Below, piece by piece: positions 12,201-24,200 of a stretch of DNA of 64,000 bases. This stretch comes from Acanthaster planci. Its lineage: Eukaryota; Echinodermata; Asteroidea; Valvatida; Acanthasteridae. The number at the start of each line of letters is the position of its first letter. The stretch's first letter is position 1. The DNA lies in the NCBI RefSeq assembly GCF_001949145.1, contig NW_019091430.1, positions 1,189,907-1,253,906 of the forward strand, in the 5' to 3' direction. The translations under genes were made by a program, and so were the position numbers. Below the pieces are notes generated by a model. It was not told the origin of the DNA. It ran no database searches and saw only the letters and a program-made list of their open reading frames with translations.

Positions 12201-15200
12201 TATAGGATAGATGGTAGAAGAACTAACGCAGCATCATGCCCAAAATTACTTACCAACATACAAGGAAAAAGCTGCCAGATCGAGGCTCTACATGCCTATG
12301 GCGCTAGGGTACAAAGAGCGAATAGGTAGCAGGTCTTGTTTCTGTTATTGTACTGTTGCACACCCACAAATCTTGGAATTCTAGCGCCCCCTAGTTTTAC
12401 TCGTTCTCGGTCCTTGCATTTCTCAGGGTCTCTTATTTAGCTCAGCTATGCATTATGGACATGTAGCAGAGACGCTAATTTTGTATTAAGTTATTCATGC
12501 TGTACTGGCGTGATGGCGTGATCCTTCACTCCTTTATCCTTGTGTTTTCTCTGCTCAGTTTTGGCATGTCAAAATTCCCCTCCATGTGGCTGCGTGGTTG
12601 GGCGTGGTAAGGTTCCCTGAAATGCTAATGTTCAGAAACCTCAGACTTTGTAACTGTCAATCATTCGCCACAGATGACAGGGTAAGCACTTTCACGCACC
12701 TGGCTCTTCACTTTGTACACGTGACTTCTTATTGTGTATTTTACCTTTTTACACACGACACTTTGATTCTTGAACACGACTCTAGCAGGAAGTCATGTGA
12801 CCCTTTGAGATGGAAGATTTTCATTGGTTGAGCTGTTCAGCGACGCTCATATTGTATTAATTCCTAAGCCTCTGGAATCCTATAAATAGGGCAGATTTTC
12901 CCTATCTCGTCGGTCAGGTGCGGCGGACCAAACCTTAGTTGCGAGAGCGGTACGAATTAGCCCAGGGTGCTAGTGAGAGTCGTAGCGGCCCGTGACCGCT
13001 ACGTCCGAACCGGTTGCCGGGCGAGACACCCCCGTGTCCCTCGCCAGCCTTGTCCCGCTAACTAGCCCAGTCCTCCTCGTCTCTACGCTGAGCCAATGGT
13101 ACACAGTGCAGCGATCTTATCATTGCGCTCAACACATTGCGGTCTGAGCGGCAGTGCGGTCAGTACATCCCGGCGCTGGCCCCGTCCAGCCATTGCTAGT
13201 CACCGTGGTGGTCCGGGACAGCTCCCACCACGGCCCGGCCCGATGAATGTAGCCTAGTTGTGCGATGCTACACACGCGTACCGTAACCCACTCCGTCTAA
13301 CTTCCATTTCCTATGGTCCTACCAAACCGTAGTTTGGTTACACTCGTATACAACTTCGCCTTTCTGTAACTTTGCCTTTTGTGTGTTGTATTATGTCAAG
13401 CTACACCTTCTTCAAATCCACATTGAACTTTGATGAAGAGAAGTGAGAGCAATAAACCAACCATACAGTTTGACTGTCACCCAAAGCCCTTGTTTCACGT
13501 CCACCTTTTAATAAATTGTTGACCCTAAATATCACATCCCGTAGACACTAATAAAGCCCATGCTACCATCGACTTGATATTTAGGGAACGCAACAGTACT
13601 TTTCAATGGCTACTTTCAAACTTTGTGTTTTCGTTAAGAGTGACTTGTTGAAGAAAAGGTTCGTTTTTTTTTAATGAAATATAATTAGAAAGAGCGTCAC
13701 GACCAACCATTAGCCTTGTCTCCAGGAAATAAATAACATGAGCCACAACGTCGTGTTAACTTTTCCTGCTCTAATTTTGATCTTCCTAATAATTATGTAA
13801 TAGAATTAATTTTGTTCCCCCCACTTTCGGAAATCCTAGCTCCCCCAGAATTAGGTCATACAATTTGTATGGGTTGCTTGGCAGTGCGTGTGGGCAGTTG
13901 GTAGCAGAATTTGCAACCAGCCACAAGAGTCCATTAGAAGGAGCTGATAACCTCCCTAGCTAATGACCTTCCACTTCACTTGGCCACTGGACTGAACAGA
14001 GACTGTTCTGTTGTCTCTCTGTGATTTCTCCTTCCATTGAACTTGCCATACTTACAAATTCGTCCCTGTCCTGTTCTAGGCAAAACATTACCAGTGTAAG
14101 CCTATTGAACCACACATGCATACGTTGCTGGACAGTGGGTGGCCTGGACCAGAGCCACATGAATTCCGTTCCGAAGCCTGATTTAGTCGAGGGGAAGGAA
14201 AGACTGTGCACTTGAACCCTAAACATGATATAACCCAACACATCTTCGCCATCCATTCAAGTTCTTTTTACTGCAAGCCTTTCCATTGCAAACTCTACAG
14301 CTACTTGCCAAATCAAGACAAACCAAGTCGCCCCCAACTTCAGCAATAGATCAAGGCATCTTCAAGCTAGGCCCTTTATTTTTTTCATTGCTAATTCATA
14401 ATGTTTTCTGTTAAATAGAATCCCTGGTTGTTTTCTCATTATTAAAAAGATGCTTTCTCTAACGTGAGGGTATTTGTATTTTCGTAAACCGTGCGAAAAC
14501 TTTTCACTATATTAGCCGGAAACGAATTAATTCTCACTGGTCAGCTGATAATAAAAGGCGTAAACTAGTAAAGAAATAAATAATGTAAGCAGGTGTCATG
14601 ATTCTCGTATTATGCCCGCTACAATATTTCTAAATCCATTCTAAGATACAATACATCAATCATTATAACGTGCTTGCTAATGTAAGATGCGGATCAGAGG
14701 AGAAATTATACATGTGTGGCCAAACAGAGTTGAAAAAAAAAAGACACGGCCACAATGATAATAGCGATAATGTTTAATTCAGAAACACGGACTAATATCA
14801 TTGAAAGTGTGGTGCTGATGAAGGTAACGAGGAAGACTGGCCTGAAGGAAGACTACGACGGAATATTCTGAGGGTATTATAGAGTAGGCTCGGTGGTAAC
14901 TTCCTAAATCCGTGGTCAAACTTGGTGTCATACAATTGCAGACAAATTGTCTGGGAATTGGGAGTACTACTTTAAATGAATTAATAATTAGTACTAGATC
15001 TGTTTCCCACAGATCCACTCGCCAGTCCCAAGATGCAACGAGGTTATACTGTCCAAAAGCTAAGTTGTCTTTGTATGGTGACAGAGCGTTCTCAGTTGTT
15101 GCCCCACGAGAGTGGAACAAGCTGAATTGAACCCTTAGGGAAGCTGAGTCTGCCAGTGAATTTAAATCCGGATTAAAGACTCATCTTTTTAAGCAAGCGT

Positions 15201-18200
15201 TTTTTTTAATCTAATTTGTCCAAATTCCCTTTTTGAGGTAGGCATATTTTACAGATCTTTGGATCATTTTAATACTTTTTAATTGTTAGTTTTTATTGTT
15301 TACAATAATTTGTTTCACTATTTTTATTGTTTTTAGTGTAATTGTATTGTAGTTTTAACCAGTGTCTTAACTTTTTGGAAAGCCCCCTGGAGCACGATTT
15401 TATCATGGACGGGCGCTATATAAATACTAACTTATTATTATTATTATTACTTAGAAATTACCGGGATGGACCACGGAGAAATACCGGTATCTATCAGATT
15501 ACAAATCTACCACAAATGGGAACTGCATCGACGGTATTAAAAAGAAATCATTGGCTGGGTTTAAAGAGTGACGAATTCTGGGCTGCCACTTATTATGAGA
15601 GAGAATTTCCTACATATGCCGATTTTCGTTTTGCTCTTTTTTTCTTAATAAAATATGACAGAAATTAATCCTAATCGAAGAATGGATGAAACCAAAACAA
15701 GAACAAATCAATACCAAAGAGTAAATAGCATGTACTTTGCAAGCACGGGGGACGGAAAAATGAAAAAAAACCAAAACAAAACAAAACCAAAAACAAACAG
15801 TAAAAGCGCCCTCTATAAACACCATGAAAAAAACGAGCGACAGCACACGTCGCATCGTACGTCGTGTCGTGCGTCACGTCGCGCTGCAGGCGACACGATG
15901 CACGACACGACGTACGATGCGACGAACGACAGCACGACGTGGCGGGCGACGGAAGGGGCGACGTTCAGGCGGGAAAAAATGTAACATGGAAGGGACCTGA
16001 GACAGCACGACACGACAAGCGCAGGCCCGACACGACGCACGACGCGACGCGTCGTGTGTGTACAAACGTAATGGCAAGAAAGCGACGGTGCGACCCGACA
16101 GCACGACGCAAGGGAGCCGTCGTGCCGTCACGTCGTCTGGTTGCGTCGCCTGGATGGAGGATAAAGAGAGAGAGGGAAATGTTTGTCGTAAATAGTACAC
16201 CATATTAGCGCTTGCTCTCGAAGGGCAACCTTTCATTGTCGGCACCAAACAAAATATCTTCACTAAAGTCTGGTGGCCGGCAATGGAAAAAGCAGCGGAA
16301 AAGCTCTGCAAGTTGTGTCACGGATGCCAAAATTGCATCGTGACCTGATCCCCCTGAACCAGTAGGACCGACCCCACTCCCGGGTGGTCCTTGGCAAGAT
16401 CTAGCAACTGACTTACTTGGGCCACTTCCGTCGGGGCATTCCATAGTAGTGTTGGTCGATTATTACATCCGGTATTATGAATATCAGCTATTGAGCTTCA
16501 CCACCACAGACAAAATCATTGACTCCCTCGAAGAGGTATTCAGCCGCCACGGCCTACCACTAACCCTTGAGTCGGATAACGGTCCGCAATTTTGCTAACA
16601 AGAGTTTCGTGACTTTTGTGAGGAGAACGAAATAACCCATGTAAAAGTAACGGCCAAGTGGGCTCAAGCAATCGGTGAGGTGGAACGACAAAATGACTCA
16701 ACCATGAAACAAATCCGCATTGCGCAAGATTCATGTCAGGATTGGAGAAAAGAACTGCGCAAATACGTCGCAAAATACCGAACACCCTACCACCAAAATG
16801 ACTCCTGCTGAGCTGTTGTTCAACCGGGAAATCCGCGGCAAACTACCAACTTTTTAGGCAGATGATCACGCCGACTTGGAGGTTCGCGACCATGATGCTG
16901 AAAGCAAAGGGAAAACCAAACTGTATGCGGACATTCGCCGAAATGCAAAATACTCTGATGTGCAGATGGGCGATCAAGTCCTCGTGAGGCAGGAGACCAA
17001 CAAACTTTCTACTCCCTTCACTCCCGAACCATTCACTGTCGTAAGTAGAAACCAGGAAGAATGTGATTGTTGCATCCCCAGAGGGAGTCCAGTATTCACA
17101 AAACACCAGCCGTGTTCGGAAATTCATGCAGAGTGAAAACTACACAGGCACAAATACTGCCAGTGAGCCTCCCATAGCGGACAGCGGTGGGGACACCGTG
17201 GACTAGGCAACAATTCCCCCAGAGATTGTAACTGATACTGCACCCGCTGTGACCCCACCAGTTGCTACGGAGCTGCCCAGTCCACATGTGGGCAGATCCA
17301 AGAGACAGTGTGGCATGCATCCGAAGTATAAGGACTATATCTTAAACTGAAGAGACTTCATGTAAGATTGGTTTGTTTTAAAGCTTGCATGTAGCACGCT
17401 TTTGTTTTGTTAAGAAACGTTCTTGTAGCATATTTGTGTTTTGAACGAGACTTGTTTTTAAAGAAGTATTCCCTAAAACAAAACAAAAGGCAGTTGTCGC
17501 CTCATACACGAATCCATTCATTAGAGGTTAGATTTTGACCATGATGCTTAATAAAGGAAAACCTTTTAAATTTGTCCATAGTAAACTTCAAACCCGCTAC
17601 AATAGAAGCCCATGGAGGTCAGACAAACGCACGCTCGTCATATCAGGGTTTGCAAACTCTCCTAAAATTTGACATTTCTTATTGGATTTAAAAGTTGAAA
17701 TTTATGCTTACAAGTTAATGTTGTGATTATTAGGTTACAAAGATTGTTATAGTTAATCTTTTGCCTGTCACTCGTTATCTAAGGAAGCCAAAGTTTTTTA
17801 TTTCAAATGGAGGGATGTCATGTCTATACATGTACGTCACAGATGGCCAGTCTATTAGCGCATGTCAAAGGTCAACTCGTGTGAGAGTTTCGATGTGCGG
17901 AGCCATGTTGAATAAAGGCATGTTAATACGAAGTTGTGAGCCAAACTAAGTTGGAGCTGTTGTGATATTACTTCCATCTAAAAATTGTTTAAATAATGAC
18001 GCCCTCAAAGAATATAACACAACTTTTCATTTATGCAGTCCTTGTGTACAGTGTTGGCCCATTCCCCAAGCTGTATGCTTTAAACTACAGTATACCAGAA
18101 GATGTCTGCTTTGTGCTCTAAAGGTTTTCCTGATCACGCTCTGTAAGCCATTATGCTCTGGGAATTCTCTTGTTTAAGGAGCTGTCTGTGCTAAGAATGT

Positions 18201-21200
18201 TCTTAGACTCATTTCTTGTGTGAGTTCTTACAGACACACGTTCTTAGCAAATACCCTACTCTGTTCTTCTTTACCCGTATTAGGGGTGCATGTATTTTGA
18301 AAAAACAAATAAAACCGGTTAAAGTAGTCTTTGCTTTTCCAGGAATTTGAGAACGCAGTTGCATTGATTTTTTTATGAGCTTGAAGACACACGCAGATTT
18401 TCCTCCAAAATGTTTGGTTAAACTCAATGATATTGCCTTCAAGCAAGAAGACGTACGACAGGCACACTTCAACGGATATGTTGGTGCGATGCACTGAGTT
18501 CGTGCACGTTGTGCACATTTTTATGCAGCAACAGAATGGTGACAGCATTGTTTCTATTAAATTGGAGACTTTCAAGTCAGGAAAATATTGCAATCAATTC
18601 GAGACAAAGTTGAAACAAAATAATTGTTGACTGCTTTAATATGAGACATGATGCTTTAACACCCAAAAGACTCATCTGAGCGTCCTCCAACTTAATATGT
18701 ACATGTATATAGCCATATTAACCATCCAATACGCTTAACATTTATAATTATACTTACTTTATACTTTTTTTATATTATATAATTGCGAACAGATTCACGT
18801 TATCCAAAATTATATTTTTCCACAACAATAATTAACTGATATTTACATGGGCAAAGGAAAATTGATACTTCCATGAAAGAAATGTTTAGTATTACTCTTA
18901 CAAAATAATGTATTCATATTCCCACACCTCTCAGATACAGTCAATTCAGTTTTTCTGTCTTGTCCTTTAAATTGTATATTCAACCTTGAATTTCTCATGT
19001 TCCACCTTGACAGATATGTCAATTCTTGAATTCGTGAATCCATTGAACAAAGACTAATCAACTCTCAAATGGAAAAGAGTGCAAAACTCTCTTTCGAAAA
19101 TAGTGAGTCACTTATAAAACCACCGAAGAAGAGTGAAAACCAATATAAAACGAATGATAGTTTCCGTTTATATGGCTTCTATTTGAGAGTAACATTTCAC
19201 TTGTTTAGAGTGGCTTTTCACTCCTTTGGAGTGTTTTTCACTCTTTTGGAGTCTTTTCCTTCTTTTCAAGTGTATCTATGAGAGAATCAGTCCTTTTGAG
19301 AGTAAGGTTTTCACTCTTTGCCTTTAAAGTGTAATTCTTTAATTACGTCACAAGGTGAGACGAATTCCACTGAAATATGTCCACATCGAACGGACGAATG
19401 TTATATAAAATGATTGACCAGTGCCTAAATATGCAACATTTACGTGTTTTTGAGACAAATATGAAGTTAACTGATTTCTAATTAAAATAAACTAAGCTCA
19501 AATTTCACGCATTTTTATCTGAATCTAAAGAACGGGCTTTAAGGTCTTGGTAAAACTTTAAATTTTTTTTTTTGGGGGGGTTAATTCTATTACGTTGAAG
19601 CTTCTCAGGAACTCTATTAAATAAAAAAATACAAGTCTAGTTTAGGCTACTTTGTATATGTATAAGGCCCAGCAAACAAGAGTTCACTTCCATCAAAACA
19701 ATTTAAAATCTCTTCGAATGTTGCGATTTTGCTCATTTCTTGGGCTTTTGTTTTATAATAATGGCATCCACCTCCGTTTTCGTGTAAATACTGTCCGTTT
19801 TAGTCCAATGTTTGGTAGGCATTCATATCTTTATTTTCGTAGTTTATTTCCCTGAAAGTTTACGACCTAGTCCACCTACCTTAAGAATTATCGAAGTATA
19901 AGGGATTTTTAATATTAGGTTACATTGTGGTTTGTTATCGATTTTCGTGGACAACTGATATTCAACAATTTCTTACTATGTGATACGGCGTAATCGATTA
20001 GGTGTTTTCACACACACAAAATATTCTCAAACCCTGGTGTGTAATGGTTAATATGTACTCAACAATCACTACCTTAATTAGATAAAATCTCTGTAGCAAA
20101 ATACTGGATATTGTATGACGATTTCTTAAAGGTTGTTCTTGTTTGCCTGTGCAATGATCATATGGATTTTTCTCCAAAAAAGCACTTTGATGTACATACG
20201 GGAATACGAACCAGGCAGAAAAATGCCAAAGATAATATCGGATGTTTCGTTTTACGTTGAACATCACACAGCGTTTTTCTTGCTTCCCTTATGCGTGTAG
20301 TTATAACGTCTTTTCTGTTTCTAGTGCCTATGTCAATCTATAAATCAGCTGACACCTCCACAATTATGAAATGAAAGAAAATGGTTTCGTTTCTTAGGTT
20401 CAAGATTCAAAGTGTGCATTTTTCTGTTTCTGTTTTCTTTCCTAGAAAATCCATTTGACCAGTACAAACCAGGAAGCATATTAAGCCAAAGAGACATTTC
20501 TGAATGGAAGCCCGTTGAAATTGTTTACCGGTTGATTTAATTGGATTCGTTATCGGCTGCTTCCAAAGCATTCCGACGTATTTGAAGTGTCTAAAGCACC
20601 ACTTATTGAACACATTAATGTTAAAAAATACCACTTTCATGTCCAAATGCGGGAAGGGGCACTAGATTTCCACTAATTTGAATTGACATACTTAAACTAA
20701 ACAACTGTGCCAAAAATACGGAAGCGGGTAAGGGCCACTTGTAATTTTTTTTTTCGATTTACTATCTCGCCCCGGCGAAATGATATCATCCTTTGACGAC
20801 TTTAGTATCTCGATGCAGCGACTTACTATCTCGTTGAATGTCTATCTCGCTGCGGCGAATATTTTATTATTTTTGTAAACCTTATTTAGAGGGTTTTATT
20901 TATTGGGCTTTAGATTGCTTGTAACAAAAAGAAATAAAACACAAAAGAAAGCAAAAAAACAAACCAAAAAAAAAAAAGTTTCGTGGGGTGAGTATTTCCA
21001 TATTTGGAAGTTGGGTAGACTACTTTGACTCCCTGGTAGACTGCTTTGTGAAAGGATTTCGCTGCCTTTTCATTTATACTTATACAAATAATCATATTAC
21101 TGAAGAAAGGAAAACAACCAATGAAATGACAAGTAGAAATGAAATAGTATTAAAACAACCCATTTGCTTAAGAAACAAACGAGAAAAATAACCCCCTATT

Positions 21201-24200
21201 GTAGTTGATTGTTATTGCTTTCAGCTAGATGGGTCCCCCCAAAGAAAAAATCCTGGTGGCGCCCATCGTCAATGTTTGTTACTATTTCAGACAAAACCTC
21301 GATATTGATATAGGATTTTGGAGTTTTAACAGGCAAAACAAAAATGGAAAGGAGGTCAAAGGAACACTGACACACTTTTTCATCAGCTGGCTTGCAATGT
21401 CCTGGTTTTTTTGACCTCATCCATACAATCACTCGACACAAGAGGGCCGTGGAAAGTTCATTTTAACATTTGAACACGGGTCTACTCTTCCCCGGTCACA
21501 TATGCTCGGTCCCCACAGACTGTGCGTACATTTAGTTTGTGCATTCGTGCAGGCCCCTGATACATGATACTATGTGCAGGAATGAGGGCATTATGTAACG
21601 TAAAATGCTTTTAGTGTCCAAAGCCGTGAGGTATTTCATGCGTTGCGTTTATGAAAGTCCTGTGTTTGTTCTCCATTTTTAAGTGCTTTATATTAATACA
21701 TTTCTACTGTTGAATTCAAATGTAACTTTCAAGCCCATTGATTCTGTGTGACACTTGGAAAATGCAGGAAGGAATTAAAAAATAGTCTACCGCTCATCTG
21801 AATGTGAAAATTCACAACACAAAATAAGATTTCCTTTGATTTCTTTTGTGTTGGAAAACAAGCCTTGTAGAAATATAACATGTCCTTTTGTTCCAATCAG
21901 CAATCTAAAACCGAATCCCACTGCATTCCACCCGAAAAATACATTTGAAAACGATGGCACGCTGAAAAGGACTCATGAAACTATTGAAATATTCGCTGCG
22001 GCCGGATGGATTCCACAATTTAACTCACATTTATGTAACGGGTTGTGCGCTTACCAACGGATATATTGATAAACACTGTATGCTCAGTGCTTGTCCGAGA
22101 GCTTGCGAAAACAAAAAATATTTCTTGAAAAATTTATACACCAGGCAAGATATGGGACGGAGGGGTACCCCCCTTACCTGTCCAATCCCTATACACACTG
22201 TAGACTATTGTTATCTAATGCATCCCCCCTTAAAAGTCTGTAAAGAATTCCTGAGATTCCGATCAAACAATGACCAACACAAAGGCGGGGGGGGGTTCTC
22301 TCCGTCCCATATCTTGCTTCAAATGAAAATTTAACTCACCTCGGCGAGATTGCGAGTCGCCGCGACGAAATAGTATGTAGGCCTATACGTAGTATAATAT
22401 ACGTGTAAATGAAAAGGCATCGAAATCCTTTCCACGGCGGCGTACTATCTCGCCACGGCGAGTTAAATCATTGAATGTCTATCTCGCCGCAGCGAGTTAT
22501 ACGATCTTGTCATATTCTCGATAGAATGTCATCCAAGGGAGAAAATTAACTTTTCAATGATTTATGCACAGACAAGCTAAACTTTGGTATTATTGCTGGC
22601 CCTCTGTTTCCTTTTTTCCTCATTCGTTGTTGCACTATATGTACATTTTCTTTCTCGGAAATGTTTTCAATGAGAATTGTTTTCATAATTGCAATATTGT
22701 AGCGTCTATAAGAAAACCTTCTTGCTGTAAGGACCTTTGACCACCTATCAACTACATTGTAACACACAGGACTATCTCTTGATTTGCGAGGCAGTGCAGT
22801 CGTAACGACGCAAAGCTCTGTCTATGATGCTAACCCCCTGTACGCCAGGTTTGCCGTGGACCGAGACCTTGGTACATTCTCCCACACGGGTAAGTGTTTT
22901 ACCACATCCTACCTAATCTAGCTTGATGTCATGATTGTCACAGTTTGATCGGGTAGAGAATTACAATTATGGCATCATTCAGGCTGAACACTTCAAAACG
23001 CATAACATTTATTATCGAGTGTTTTAAAACATGAAAATACAACGGAAGTTTTCTGAAAGTGTAGCCGGAAATATTTGTAAGAATGTTGCATCACGTACGA
23101 TATTTCCTTGTCAATTTCCACTAAGTATGATATTGCCCCTTTTAGTGGTGAATCTGTTTTTAACTTTTCGGCTCCAATCAGAAGAAATAATTCAAACTCA
23201 TCGTTGAAGGCAAAATCTTAGAAAATCACGTCATTCCGATTACCAATTTGACTTACTCTTCCTGTGTTAATGCGTACACCCGAACAATCAGGGATGCTGA
23301 ATATTTAATCCTAGTAAGTGTTAAGTGAACGTCGCGTCGGTGCATCTGTTTATAGCTTATTAAAATGCAAATTAGTTAATGGCGTGATTCCCATTTATTC
23401 AAACAGGTTTCGACACTCCAGAGGAACGCACGAACCCTTGGTGGAAAGTGGACCTCGGTTATGTCTATTGCTTGAGGAAAATCACTCTTGTTAATGTAAA
23501 AGATCTTGGCAAGTACTTAGGAGTTTCAGGGCATATAAATCTGAGTAGATAACTTTGCTGGGTTAATGTAGCCGTGAGTTGACACAATGAACGTCAGGTA
23601 AAACAATATATTTGATTTGACGTTAGTCTACCGAATTGATGCTGTTTTATGTTTACGTTAACAGTATAATAGTGATTGAAGGTTCTGAACCCAAGTTCAA
23701 GTCTTATGTAATATCTACGAGTAAACGAAATGAAAGGATAAATATTGTGCCAAAAGTACATAAAGGATATACTGCATGCGTCACGTATACGTCATAAGCA
23801 ATATCGAATCTTAGAATTACTCTGGAATTATTTTGCTCAACCCAGAAAGCAGCAATATACATTAAACTTAAAAATTCCTTGATCAATCAAATATTCTTTC
23901 GTTTTAAAATTTTCCTACAATGTCGTACACGTGTTGTCTTTCGCTGTGCACTATGTCTCATTCACTTAACCCTTTTAGTGCAAATCTCATCTTTTTCACT
24001 TCTTTTACCATAGCTGAAATAAGAACGAGAAACAAACAAAAAGATTGTGTGTTCATGTGGTATTCTATACCTAGTGATGGTAAAAGCTCTTTCCGATGCT
24101 TTTACAGTTTCTCTTAATCGCTTTAACACGGTTACTGCAACCTAATGGCTATTCATCAAACAAATAACCCAATTCATATAACACTGCATATGTTAACTTC

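Larger units (their letters stand above)
11246..16203. mobile_element. 5 kb DNA element with GTCGTGC-rich inverted arms, inserted into the gypsy relic
   Basis: The left end ATGGTGTACTATTTACGACA is mirrored by TGTCGTAAATAGTACACCAT at the right. The inverted arms (about 11246-11640 and 15725-16203) are full of CGTCGTGC/GCACGACG units. Eight-base flanks ACTAGCGT and ATTAGCGC agree at six positions, consistent with an old 8-bp target duplication. Gypsy pol reads on both sides, proving a later insertion. The interior has no transposase. It carries a solo LTR and a LINE tail acquired later. Confidence 0.75.

Noticed and set aside
15655-16311. Overlapping 70-145 codon ORFs
   Set aside because: Same CGTCGTGC repeat in the inverted arm, not a protein.
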